Assembly (NCBI RefSeq): GCF_049977365.1 | Contig: NZ_JBNGEN010000005.1 | Coordinates: 62,001 to 126,000 of the forward strand | DNA length: 64,000 nucleotides | Direction of reading: 5' to 3' | From: Brachymonas sp049977365 | GTDB taxonomy: Bacteria > Pseudomonadota > Gammaproteobacteria > Burkholderiales > Burkholderiaceae_C | Part shown: positions 7,542 to 15,689 of the stretch, in pieces | Layout: every line of letters begins with the position of its first letter | Position numbering within the stretch: the stretch's first letter is position 1 | The notes under the pieces: generated by a model | Databases searched by the model: none | Told to the model about the DNA's origin: nothing | Seen by the model: only the letters and a program-made list of their open reading frames with translations | Made by a program: the position numbers and the translations under genes

Positions 7542-8195
7542 TCACCCGCGGAATACCGTGCGTGCACCGTTGAAGCGGGAGGCAAAGTAGGGGCTGTAGA
7601 GGCTGGCGGTGCGCACGATGCCTCCCGAAGAAGGGGCATGGATGAATTCGCGGCGGCCGATATAGATGCCCATGTGCGAGAAGGGGTTGCCGGAGGTATC
7701 GAAAAACACCAGATCACCCCGCTGCAGCTGGTTCACGGCAAGGGGGCGACTCGACTGGGCCCACTGCAGGGTGCTGCGAGGCAAGGCACGGGGAGCAATG
7801 CCGCTGAAGACGTATTGCACGAGGCCGCTGCAGTCGAAGCCTCCTTCCAGCGTATTGCCGCCGTAGGTGTAGGGGGTGTTGATGGCGAGCATGGCCCGAG
7901 CAATGGCGGCTTCGCGCAGGTCGCCGGAAAACTGCAGCGGATGCAGCAGGGCGATGGAGGGGTAGTCGGTCCGGAGCGTGCCCGGAGAGGTGCCGGAAGA
8001 GCGCCGACGGGCTGTGCGGGCAGGGCTGGCGCAGCCCGCGAGCAAGAGGGCTGCGCAGCCTCCCCCGGCCAGGAGCAGCAGGTGGCGGCGCGAGGCGAGG
8101 TCTTGAGAGGAAGAATCAGACTGCCCCTCCCGCCGAAGGGTGGGGGGCAGGGCGGGCATGGAAAGAGAGGAGAGGGGGGGCGGCAGGGGGTGCAT
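7542..8195 (-). CDS. NlpC/P60-family lipoprotein, predicted peptidoglycan endopeptidase
   Basis: A 217-residue protein predicted to cut peptide bonds in the peptidoglycan stem at the cell envelope. A hydrophobic segment ends in the lipobox LLAGC with C55 as the lipidation site; an SRR pair before it is reminiscent of a Tat signal. The C-terminal NlpC/P60 domain (about 90-217) has catalytic C122 in FDCSGL, H174 in FSHMG and H186 in FIHAPS. Start 8195 is chosen for the GGAG 8 nt upstream; other in-frame ATGs lie at 8225, 8219 and 8159. It lies next to a second lipoprotein gene on the same strand. Confidence 0.88.
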   Translation of the reverse strand: MHPLPPPLSSLSMPALPPTLRREGQSDSSSQDLASRRHLLLLAGGGCAALLLAGCASPARTARRRSSGTSPGTLRTDYPSIALLHPLQFSGDLREAAIARAMLAINTPYTYGGNTLEGGFDCSGLVQYVFSGIAPRALPRSTLQWAQSSRPLAVNQLQRGDLVFFDTSGNPFSHMGIYIGRREFIHAPSSGGIVRTASLYSPYFASRFNGARTVFRG

Positions 8196-8317
8196 CGGGA
8201 AAGCTCCGGAAGATGCCATGCGCACGTTGTACCACCTGGGGTGCCGTTTGCGAATCCCCCGGCCTGTCTGTCGCCCTGTCTGCAGCAGGGGGCGGCAGGG
8301 AGGCGCGCAGGGGGGGA

Positions 8318-9142
8318 TCAGAAGTGGGGTTCACTCCGGGAATCGTGAGATTCGCGATGCTCCTGGGGCCGGTTGTGGGGGCGCTGCTGCTGTGGCTGCT
8401 GGATAGCGTGGGGATCGCGCTGGAACGTGCGGGCACGTTCCACACGCTGTGCCTGGGGAGCCATGCGACGCTGCTCGGCGGCCGGAGAGTTCGGCAAGGT
8501 GCGCGGGCGCTGTGACATCCAGGCAGGACGTGGAACAGCGGCTGGAGCAGGAGTGCCGGGCTGGGCCGCCGGGGAAACTGCGGGCGCTGTCCGGCCCTGC
8601 GTGGCATGCATCCAGCCCGTGGGGGTGACAGCCGGCGCAGTGGGGGCGTGAGGGGCGGTGGCTCCCCATGGACGTCCGTTGACGGGGGCCTGAACCGCAT
8701 GCAGGGGGGTAGAGGGGCCGGGTGGCACGAAGCGGTGGCCAGGCGCAGTCCAGTGACCATTGACGAACACGACGCCATTGCCACGATGGGCATAGTAAGG
8801 ATGCGTCCAGGTATAGCCCGGACGCGGGGCACTGGCCCAGCGGCCGCGCGCCCAGACCCACTGGTTCTGCCAGGTCCAGTAGCCGCCGATCCAGATGGCG
8901 CCGATGAAAGGCATGGGGGGCGGGGTTTCGACCAGGACCGGCGGCGGGTCGTAGGGAATGAGCAGCGGGTCGGGCTGGACGACCCCGACATCGCTCCAGA
9001 CACCGCTGTCGGTCGTGGCGTAGGGCAGGGGCGCAACGCAGGCAGAGGTCAGCAGGGTGAGACCGGTGAGCAGCAGGGCAGCGGGCCCGCGGAGGGCGCG
9101 CGCAGGGGCAGCGGAAGGACGGATCGGGAGGGCGGCAGTCAT
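8318..9142 (-). CDS. YXWGXW-repeat-type lipoprotein
   Basis: A 274-residue predicted envelope lipoprotein. The signal sequence ends in the lipobox LTSAC, giving C35 as the lipidated residue. Residues about 75-140 carry aromatic repeats of the YxWxxxxWxWxxGRW kind (for example GGYWTWQNQWVWARGRW), typical of the YXWGXW-repeat family. The C-terminal half (about 150-274) is a long Pro/Ala/Gln/Arg-rich tail likely to be disordered. Function is unknown; such proteins are often found with other envelope lipoproteins, and the NlpC/P60 gene is immediately downstream. Confidence 0.75.
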   Translation of the reverse strand: MTAALPIRPSAAPARALRGPAALLLTGLTLLTSACVAPLPYATTDSGVWSDVGVVQPDPLLIPYDPPPVLVETPPPMPFIGAIWIGGYWTWQNQWVWARGRWASAPRPGYTWTHPYYAHRGNGVVFVNGHWTAPGHRFVPPGPSTPLHAVQAPVNGRPWGATAPHAPTAPAVTPTGWMHATQGRTAPAVSPAAQPGTPAPAAVPRPAWMSQRPRTLPNSPAAEQRRMAPQAQRVERARTFQRDPHAIQQPQQQRPHNRPQEHRESHDSRSEPHF

Positions 9143-9396
9143 GGGATGTTCGTCGGAAGATGGAAATGAGTGTGTAAGGGCAGATCACATGGCGGCTGCA
9201 AAGTTCAGCGGCAGGTGTGACAGCGTGTATGGAGGCACCGGCGCCCGGCTTTGGGCAAGGTGGACGGCGCCAGGCGGTTCAGGGAAGCTTAAGAGGCATG
9301 CGGCAAGGTGAACATGGATACGGGAACTTCGGGGCCTGGATGCACTCTATCTGTGCGTGAGGACCACGGAGTCCGGAACTTTTTTGCGAGGACAGA

Positions 9397-10761
9397 ATGA
9401 AGAATATCAAGATGGGGTGGTGGCTGGTGCTGCTGGTGCCTGCGGGATTGTGGTTCATGGCCGATACGCTGTGGGTGCAGCCGTTCAGGTATTTCCCGTT
9501 CAGGGAGGTCTTTATCCAGTTCACCGGCGTGGTGGCCATGGCGGTGATGAGCGTGGGCATGGTGCTGGCGACCCGTCAGCGGTGGCTGGAGGCCCGGCTC
9601 AATGGGCTTGACAAGATGTACCGCCTGCACAAATGGCTGGGGATCACGGCGCTGGTGGTGTCGGTGGTGCACTGGTGGATGTCCAAGGGGACGAAGTGGA
9701 TGGTGGGCTGGGGCTGGCTGGAGCGCCCCGCACGCCGTGGCCCCCGAGGCGGCGGAGAAGGGGTGGCACAGGCGGTTGTGACGCTGGAGCAGTGGCTCAA
9801 CACGCAGCGCCATCTGGCCGAATCGATGGGAGAGTGGGCCTTCTATGGGGCTGTGGTGCTGATGGTTCTGGCGCTCGTGAAGTGGTTCCCCTACCGGCTG
9901 TTTTCCAAGACACACCGCTTGCTGGCCGTGGCCTATCTGGTGCTGGCCTTTCATACGGTGGTGCTGCTCAAGTATGCCTACTGGTCCCAGCCGGTGGGAT
10001 GGCTGATGGCCGTGCTGACCGCGGCCGGAGTGGTGGCTGCCCTGATGGTGCTGCTGGGGCGCGTGGGGGCCGGGCGCAAGGTGTCTGGCGAGATCCTGGA
10101 GGTGCATCGCCTGCCTGCATTGCGCGTGGTGCGCACCACACTGCGGCTTGCTTCCGGATGGCCGGGGCATGAAGCAGGGCAGTTTGCCTTTGTGACCACG
10201 CATCGTGCGGAAGGGGCGCATCCGTACACGATCGCGTCGCACTGGGATCCCGCCACGCGGGAAATCACGTTCATCACCAAGGCGCTGGGCGATTACACCG
10301 CCACTCTGCCGCAGGCGCTGCAGCCCGGCATGCCGGCCACGGTGGAAGGGCCGTATGGGTGCTTCACCTTCAATGACGATGCTCCCCGCCAGATCTGGGT
10401 GGGAGGGGGCATCGGCATCACGCCCTTTGTGGCGCGGCTCAAGGAAATGGCGCAGGAGCGGGCCCAGGGGGCCCATGCACCCGAGGTGGATCTGTTCCAC
10501 ACCACAACGGAACTCGACCCCGAGGCGCTCGCGCTGCTGGAGGCCGATGCGGCTGCGGCAGGGGTGCATCTGCATGTGCTGGTCGATGCGCGTGATGGAC
10601 GCCTGACGGGCGAACGCCTGCGTGCGGCCGTGCCGGACTGGCGCACGGCCAGTGTCTGGTTCTGCGGCCCGGCAGGATTCGGCACGGCGCTGCGGACCGA
10701 TCTGCTGGCGCAGGGATTGCCGGCAGGGCGCTTCCATCAGGAGCTGTTTGCCATGCGCTGA
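9397..10761 (+). CDS. Ferric-reductase-like flavocytochrome
   Basis: A 454-residue inner-membrane protein likely to carry electrons from NAD(P)H through FAD and heme to an acceptor such as Fe3+. The N-terminal half has about six membrane segments with paired histidines suited to heme binding (H78 and H92; H173 and H186). The C-terminal ferredoxin-reductase module shows HPYTIAS (275-281, FAD), GPYG (318-321) and the nucleotide loop GGGIGITPF (336-344), then a late FCGPAGFG. GAGGAC lies just before the ATG. The true acceptor is unknown; respiratory-burst-oxidase-like and ferric reductases share this architecture. Confidence 0.82.
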   Translation: MKNIKMGWWLVLLVPAGLWFMADTLWVQPFRYFPFREVFIQFTGVVAMAVMSVGMVLATRQRWLEARLNGLDKMYRLHKWLGITALVVSVVHWWMSKGTKWMVGWGWLERPARRGPRGGGEGVAQAVVTLEQWLNTQRHLAESMGEWAFYGAVVLMVLALVKWFPYRLFSKTHRLLAVAYLVLAFHTVVLLKYAYWSQPVGWLMAVLTAAGVVAALMVLLGRVGAGRKVSGEILEVHRLPALRVVRTTLRLASGWPGHEAGQFAFVTTHRAEGAHPYTIASHWDPATREITFITKALGDYTATLPQALQPGMPATVEGPYGCFTFNDDAPRQIWVGGGIGITPFVARLKEMAQERAQGAHAPEVDLFHTTTELDPEALALLEADAAAAGVHLHVLVDARDGRLTGERLRAAVPDWRTASVWFCGPAGFGTALRTDLLAQGLPAGRFHQELFAMR

Positions 10762-10790
10762 AAGGGGCGGCGTTGCGGCCCATGGAAGGG

Positions 10791-10818
10791 TTGGGCGCTT
10801 CCGGCCCTCCCCTACAAT
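10791..10818 (+). promoter_or_regulatory. Candidate sigma-70 promoter for the MenA-like gene
   Basis: TTGGGC (10791-10796), a 16-nt spacer and TACAAT (10813-10818) make a plausible sigma-70 promoter. The -10 ends 8 nt before the ATG at 10827, so transcription would start at or next to the start codon and the mRNA could be leaderless. No Shine-Dalgarno is seen upstream of this ATG, which agrees with that reading. Confidence 0.4.
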
Positions 10819-10826
10819 GGGGCGCC

Positions 10827-11792
10827 ATGTCTGCTTCTTCCGATGAATCCCTGCGGGGCGATGTTCTCCCGGCCCCCGCGCCTGCCGGTTCGGCTGCGCC
10901 GTCTGCCGCGCATGCCTGGTGGCTGGCGGCCCGGCCCTACACCCTGACCGTGACCCTTTCGCCGGTAGTGGCAGGGTGCATGCTGGCCTGGCTGCAGACA
11001 GGACGTCTGCACGGACTGCTGGCGTTGGTGACGCTGCTGGCGGCCATGTGCATCCAGATCGGCACCAATCTGCTCAACGATGTGGGCGACTACGAGAAGG
11101 GGGCCGACCAGCCCGATCGACTGGGGCCTCCGCGGGCGGTGGCCAGTGGCTGGCTGCCAGCTGCCGCCGTGAGGCGTGCGGGATTTCTGGCGATGGGGGG
11201 CGCATTCCTGCTCGGCATCGTGCTGGCAGGAGTGGGGGGCTGGCCCATCGTGGCGACAGGGTTGCTGGCACTGGTGTGTGGCTGGGCCTATACCTCGGGG
11301 CCGCGTCCGATTGCCTATGGACCGTGGGGGGAAGTGTTCGTCTGGTGCTTCTTTGGCCTGGCGGCAGTGGGGGGTACCTTCTGGCTGCAGGCCGGCGTGC
11401 CCACAGCCCATGTCTGGTGGATGGGGCATGCGATGGGAGCCTTTGCGGCGGCAGTCATGCTGGTCAACAACACCCGCGACCGTGCGACCGATGTGCGGGC
11501 GGGCAAGCGCACGCTGGCGGTGCGGCTGGGTCTGCCGGCCAGCCGACTCCTGTATGCAGGGGTGATGCTGTTCCCGTTTGTGATTCTGCCGCTGATCGGG
11601 CCGGCAGCGAATTCGCCCTGGATGGCTCTGCCGCTGGTGATGCTCGTGCCTGCGCTCAGGCAGGTGACCGATGTTGTGCGCCACGCGCCAGGCAAGGGCT
11701 ACAACCGGGTTCTGGCGCGCACCGGGATGGTGCAGCTGGGATTTGTGCTGACCTGGGCTGCCGCGCAGGGGCTTGCCGGCGCGGCAGCCTGA
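10827..11792 (+). CDS. menA: MenA/UbiA-family prenyltransferase, probable 1,4-dihydroxy-2-naphthoate prenyltransferase
   Basis: A 321-residue integral membrane enzyme that attaches an isoprenoid chain to an aromatic acceptor, in MenA to make demethylmenaquinone. It has about eight hydrophobic segments. The two Mg-diphosphate motifs are NLLNDVGDYEKGADQPD (81-97) and NNTRDRATD (214-222). The ARPYTL start of helix 1 and the RLGPPRAVASGWL segment are MenA-like rather than UbiA-like. Start 10827 is preferred over an upstream in-frame ATG because the extension has no family similarity. No other men genes lie nearby, so use in menaquinone synthesis is inferred from family only. Confidence 0.78.
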   Translation: MSASSDESLRGDVLPAPAPAGSAAPSAAHAWWLAARPYTLTVTLSPVVAGCMLAWLQTGRLHGLLALVTLLAAMCIQIGTNLLNDVGDYEKGADQPDRLGPPRAVASGWLPAAAVRRAGFLAMGGAFLLGIVLAGVGGWPIVATGLLALVCGWAYTSGPRPIAYGPWGEVFVWCFFGLAAVGGTFWLQAGVPTAHVWWMGHAMGAFAAAVMLVNNTRDRATDVRAGKRTLAVRLGLPASRLLYAGVMLFPFVILPLIGPAANSPWMALPLVMLVPALRQVTDVVRHAPGKGYNRVLARTGMVQLGFVLTWAAAQGLAGAAA

Positions 11793-11798
11793 GTGGTG

Positions 11799-11823
11799 CA
11801 TCGGCCCCCAGGGGGGGCCGATG
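11799..11823 (+). terminator. Strong GC hairpin after menA
   Basis: CATCGGCCCCC (11799-11809) pairs perfectly with GGGGGCCGATG (11813-11823) over a 3-nt loop, 6 bp after the menA stop. No U-run follows, so it may act as a pause/Rho-assisted terminator or as an mRNA 3'-end stabiliser. Confidence 0.6.
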
Positions 11824-11920
11824 GCCGTGCATGGAGCAATGGGGAAGCCAGCGAGGCGCGTGCTGCAGCTCCAGGGGTGCAGCTGGCATGTGTATTGCTT
11901 GACTGACCAGACAGGGCCCC

Positions 11921-11970
11921 GTTTTCCTCATGGCGCCGGCCTTCCATGCCTCGGCGCCCATGAGGAAGAC
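11921..11970. terminator. Long imperfect hairpin in the leader region of the amidoligase operon
   Basis: The left arm 11921-11938 (GTTTTCCTCATGGCGCCG) pairs with 11952-11970, giving about 18 bp with one G.U pair and one bulged C, across a 13-nt loop. It sits about 130 bp upstream of the operon start. It could be a second terminator for menA read-through, an antisense-strand terminator, or a leader attenuator. There is only a short CCCCTTT after it, so the role is open. Confidence 0.5.
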
Positions 11971-12099
11971 AGGCCCCTTTCGTGATGCACGATTCGCAGG
12001 GAAGCCTTCCGTTCGCACGAGAATGAGCGGAACTTCCATTTCCAGGACCGTGTCTCCCCTGTTCGGGAGCGCGGGCCGATGATCCAGCAGGGCACAGCC

Positions 12100-15000
12100 A
12101 TGTCGATACACGCCGCACTTCACCACGTCACCCACTACCGGTACGACCGCCTGGTGCAGCTCGGACCGCAGGTGGTGCGCCTGCGGCCAGCCCCCCACAG
12201 CCGCAGTCGCATCCTTTCCTACAGCCTCAAGGTCGAGCCGGCCCAGCATTTCATCAACTGGCAGCAGGATCCGTTCGCCAACTACCAGGCGCGCCTGATG
12301 TTCCCGGAGCCCACGCAGGAGTTCAAGGTCACGGTGGATCTGGTGGCGGAAATGGCGGTGTTCAATCCGTTCGATTTCTTCCTGGAGCCCGAGGCCGAGC
12401 AGATTCCGTTTGCCTATGGCGAGCTGGAGCAGCAGGAACTGGCGCCCTATCTGGCGGCAGACCCGCTCACGCCGCTGCTGGAGAAGTATCTGGCAGGCGT
12501 GGACCGCAGCGCCACGCCGACGGTGGACTTTCTGGTGGCGCTCAACCAGCGGGTGCATCAGGATGTGCGCTATCTCATCCGCATGGAGCCCGGCGTGCAG
12601 ACGCCGGAGGAGACCCTGGGCAAGGCCAGCGGGTCCTGCCGCGACTCGGCATGGCTGCTGGTGCAGCTGCTGCGCCATCTGGGGCTGGCGGCGCGCTTCG
12701 TGTCCGGCTACCTGATCCAGCTCAAGCCCGATGTGAAGTCGCTCGACGGCCCCAGCGGCACCGACCATGACTTCACCGACCTGCACGCCTGGTGCGAGGT
12801 CTACCTGCCGGGGGCCGGCTGGGTGGGGCTCGATGCCACCTCGGGACTGTTTGCGGGCGAAGGGCACATTCCGCTGGCCTGCACGCCCCAGCCCGGGGGG
12901 GCCGCGCCCATCGAGGGACTGGTCGATCCCTGCGAGGTGACCTTCAGCCACGAGATGTCGGTGTCCCGCATTCTGGAGACCCCCCGCGTCACGCTGCCGT
13001 ATTCGGATGCGCAGTGGGAGCGCGTGCTCGCCCTGGGCGATGCAGTGGATGCTTCCTTGCAGGAGGGGGATGTACGCCTCACCATGGGGGGCGAGCCGAC
13101 GTTCGTGTCCATCGACGACCGCGACGCGCCCGAGTGGAACACCACGGCGCTCGGGCCGCGCAAGCGGGAACGGGCCATCGAGCTGCTGCACCGTCTGCGC
13201 GACCAGTATGGCCAAGGGGGCTTCCTGCACTGTGGGCAGGGCAAGTGGTATCCGGGCGAGCAGCTGCCGCGGTGGGCCCTCTCGGCCCTGTGGCGCACCG
13301 ACGGCGAGCCCGTGTGGCACAACCCGGCCCGTCTGGCCGATGAGCGCACGCCCCAGCACTACACCCAGGAAGATGCCGACCGCTTCATCCGCCAGCTGGC
13401 CGAGGAGCTGGGCATCACCGACAGCCACGTCATGCCGGCGCTGGAGGACACCTGGTATCACCTGTGGCGCGAGCAGCGCCTGCCCAGCAACGTCACGCCG
13501 CAGGATGCGCGGCTCGACGACAGTCTGGAGCGTGCCCGGCTGGGCCGCGTGTTCGGACAGGGCCTCGCACGGCCTGTGGGCTACGTGCTGCCTCTGCAGG
13601 CAGTCTCCGAAGTGGGCACCTACGCCGAGCTGACGGCCGAGCATGCCCCCCACTGGGCCACCAGTCCCTGGCATCTGCGCGAAGGGCAGCTCTATCTGCT
13701 TCCGGGCGACTCCCCGGTGGGGCTGCGTCTGCCGCTCGACCGGCTGCCCTGGGTGGCCGCCGATGACCGCGCGGTACCCGTGCCGGTCGATCCCTTCGAG
13801 CCGCGCGAGGAGCTCGACAGCACCGGTGCCGACCAGCCCGCACAGGACCGCCCGGGCGCGCAGGCACGCGCTGCCGCAGGCAGGGACGCGGCCGCCTGCC
13901 AGAAGGAGGGGACCGCTGCAAGACACCGCCGCCGCGAAAGCGAGAATCTCGCCGGTGGCGGCATGGTGGGCATGCACGAGGACGCGGATGACGACGGCAT
14001 GGCCAGCGGGCAGCTGCGCGAGCGCAAGCCGCGGCTGTACGAATCGGCACCGTGGATCGTGCGCACCGCCCTGTGCGTGGAGGCACGCGACACGCGGCGT
14101 ACCACGGGCATCGTCGATCCCAAGGATCCCTCCAAGGGCTATCAGGCGCTGTATGTGTTCATGCCCCCGGTCGTGCGGCTGGAGGATTATCTCGACCTGG
14201 TGGCCGCCATCGAGCGCACCGCCGAGGCGCTCGACGTGGCCGTGGTGCTCGAAGGCTATCTGCCGCCCCGCGATCCCCGTCTGACCATGCTGCAGGTCAC
14301 GCCCGACCCCGGAGTGATCGAGGTCAACATCCAGCCTGCCCGCACCTGGCGCGAGATCGTGTCGCGTACCGAGTTCCTGTACGACGCGGCCTTCCACTGC
14401 CGGCTCTCCGCCGAGAAGTTCATGACCGACGGACGGCATACCGGCACGGGCGGTGGCAATCACTTCGTGATGGGCGGCGCCACGCCCGACGAGAGCCCCT
14501 TCCTGCGGCGGCCCGACGTGCTGGCCAGCCTGCTGTCCTATTGGCACAACCACCCCAGTCTTTCCTATCTGTTCAGCGGGCTCTTCATTGGCCCGACCAG
14601 TCAGGCTCCCCGGGTGGACGAAGCACGCAACGACCAGCTCTACGAGCTCGAAATCGCCCTGGCCGAAATCCACGGGGCACAGGCCAAGTACGGCGAACAG
14701 ATGCAGCCCTGGCTGGTCGACCGCAGCCTGCGCAACATCCTGATCGACGTCACGGGCAACACCCATCGCAGCGAGTTCTGCATCGACAAGCTCTACTCGC
14801 CCGATTCCAGCACCGGCCGGCTGGGGCTGCTGGAGCTGCGTGCCTTCGAGATGCCGCCCCATGCCCGCATGAGCGTGGTGCAGCAGCTGCTGATGCGTGC
14901 GCTCATTGCCCGGTTCTGGCGTGAGCCCTACCGCGCTCCCCTGGCGCGCTGGGGCACCGAGCTGCACGACCGCTTCATGCTGCCCACCTTTGTGCAGGCC

Positions 15001-15666
15001 GACTTTGCCGATGTCATGTCCGAGCTGCGTGCCGCTGGATTCGCGTTCGAGGATGCGTGGTTCGCTCCGCATTTCGAGTTCCGTTTCCCCCACATCGGGG
15101 ACATGGAGGCCGACGGCGTCACGCTTACCCTGCGCAGCGCGCTGGAGCCCTGGCACGTCATGGGCGAGGAAAGCGGCGGGGGTGGCACCGTGCGCTATGT
15201 GGATTCTTCGCTGGAACGGCTGGAGGTCGAGGTGCGGGGCTTCAACCCGGCCCGCCACACCATCACCTGCAACGGCGTGCCGGTGCCCCTGCAGCCCACC
15301 GGCAAGGCCGGGGTGCTGGTGGCCGGGGTGCGCTACAAGGCCTGGAATCCGCCGTCCGCCCTGCACCCCAGCATTGGGGTGCATGCGCCCCTGACCTTCG
15401 ATGTGGTCGACACCTGGATGGGGCGCTCGCTCGGCGGCTGTTCCTACCATGTGGCCCATCCTGGTGGACGCAACTACGAGACGCTGCCCGTCAACGCCTA
15501 CGAGGCGGAAAGCCGCCGGCTGGCGCGCTTTTTCCGGCTCGGCCATACGCCAGGCACCTTGGATCTGGCCCGCAACGCGCTGCCCACCAGCAATTCCATG
15601 CTGGCAGACCGTGAATTTCCGTTCACTCTGGATCTGCGCCGCCATCCTGCGGCTTCCAGATACTGA
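12100..15666 (+). CDS. Transglutaminase-like / DUF2126 putative amidoligase fusion
   Basis: A very large (1188-residue) cytoplasmic protein. Residues about 1-270 form a bacterial transglutaminase-like module (N-terminal beta domain, then papain-fold core) with the expected triad C180 (GSCRDSAW), H229 (DLHAWCEV) and D245 (GLDATSG). From about residue 325 (LTMGGEPTFVSIDD) to the end is DUF2126, classed as a putative amidoligase. A low-complexity, charged stretch near 590-650 probably links subdomains. The gene opens a tight three-gene operon with an ATP-grasp/alpha-E fusion and a second transglutaminase. Families of this kind were proposed by comparative genomics to build or modify peptides; no substrate is known. 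Start 12100 gives the conserved MSIHAALHHVTHYRYDR beginning. Confidence 0.9.
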   Translation: MSIHAALHHVTHYRYDRLVQLGPQVVRLRPAPHSRSRILSYSLKVEPAQHFINWQQDPFANYQARLMFPEPTQEFKVTVDLVAEMAVFNPFDFFLEPEAEQIPFAYGELEQQELAPYLAADPLTPLLEKYLAGVDRSATPTVDFLVALNQRVHQDVRYLIRMEPGVQTPEETLGKASGSCRDSAWLLVQLLRHLGLAARFVSGYLIQLKPDVKSLDGPSGTDHDFTDLHAWCEVYLPGAGWVGLDATSGLFAGEGHIPLACTPQPGGAAPIEGLVDPCEVTFSHEMSVSRILETPRVTLPYSDAQWERVLALGDAVDASLQEGDVRLTMGGEPTFVSIDDRDAPEWNTTALGPRKRERAIELLHRLRDQYGQGGFLHCGQGKWYPGEQLPRWALSALWRTDGEPVWHNPARLADERTPQHYTQEDADRFIRQLAEELGITDSHVMPALEDTWYHLWREQRLPSNVTPQDARLDDSLERARLGRVFGQGLARPVGYVLPLQAVSEVGTYAELTAEHAPHWATSPWHLREGQLYLLPGDSPVGLRLPLDRLPWVAADDRAVPVPVDPFEPREELDSTGADQPAQDRPGAQARAAAGRDAAACQKEGTAARHRRRESENLAGGGMVGMHEDADDDGMASGQLRERKPRLYESAPWIVRTALCVEARDTRRTTGIVDPKDPSKGYQALYVFMPPVVRLEDYLDLVAAIERTAEALDVAVVLEGYLPPRDPRLTMLQVTPDPGVIEVNIQPARTWREIVSRTEFLYDAAFHCRLSAEKFMTDGRHTGTGGGNHFVMGGATPDESPFLRRPDVLASLLSYWHNHPSLSYLFSGLFIGPTSQAPRVDEARNDQLYELEIALAEIHGAQAKYGEQMQPWLVDRSLRNILIDVTGNTHRSEFCIDKLYSPDSSTGRLGLLELRAFEMPPHARMSVVQQLLMRALIARFWREPYRAPLARWGTELHDRFMLPTFVQADFADVMSELRAAGFAFEDAWFAPHFEFRFPHIGDMEADGVTLTLRSALEPWHVMGEESGGGGTVRYVDSSLERLEVEVRGFNPARHTITCNGVPVPLQPTGKAGVLVAGVRYKAWNPPSALHPSIGVHAPLTFDVVDTWMGRSLGGCSYHVAHPGGRNYETLPVNAYEAESRRLARFFRLGHTPGTLDLARNALPTSNSMLADREFPFTLDLRRHPAASRY

Positions 15667-15689
15667 GCCGGAAGCGGACAATCCGGGAC

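Larger units (their letters stand above)
11793..12099. other. Non-coding interval before the amidoligase/transglutaminase operon
   Basis: About 307 bp without a credible gene. It contains the menA-proximal GC hairpin (11799-11823) and a second long imperfect hairpin (11921-11970). Near-identical ACAGGGCCCC (11911-11920) and ACAGGCCCC (11970-11978) flank the second hairpin as direct repeats. The operon promoter should lie between the second hairpin and 12100, but no clear -35/-10 pair is recognisable. Confidence 0.6.

Noticed and set aside
11656..15681. 1341-residue open frame antisense to the DUF2126 gene
   Set aside because: A GC-rich antisense shadow; the plus-strand gene has clear domains and catalytic residues.
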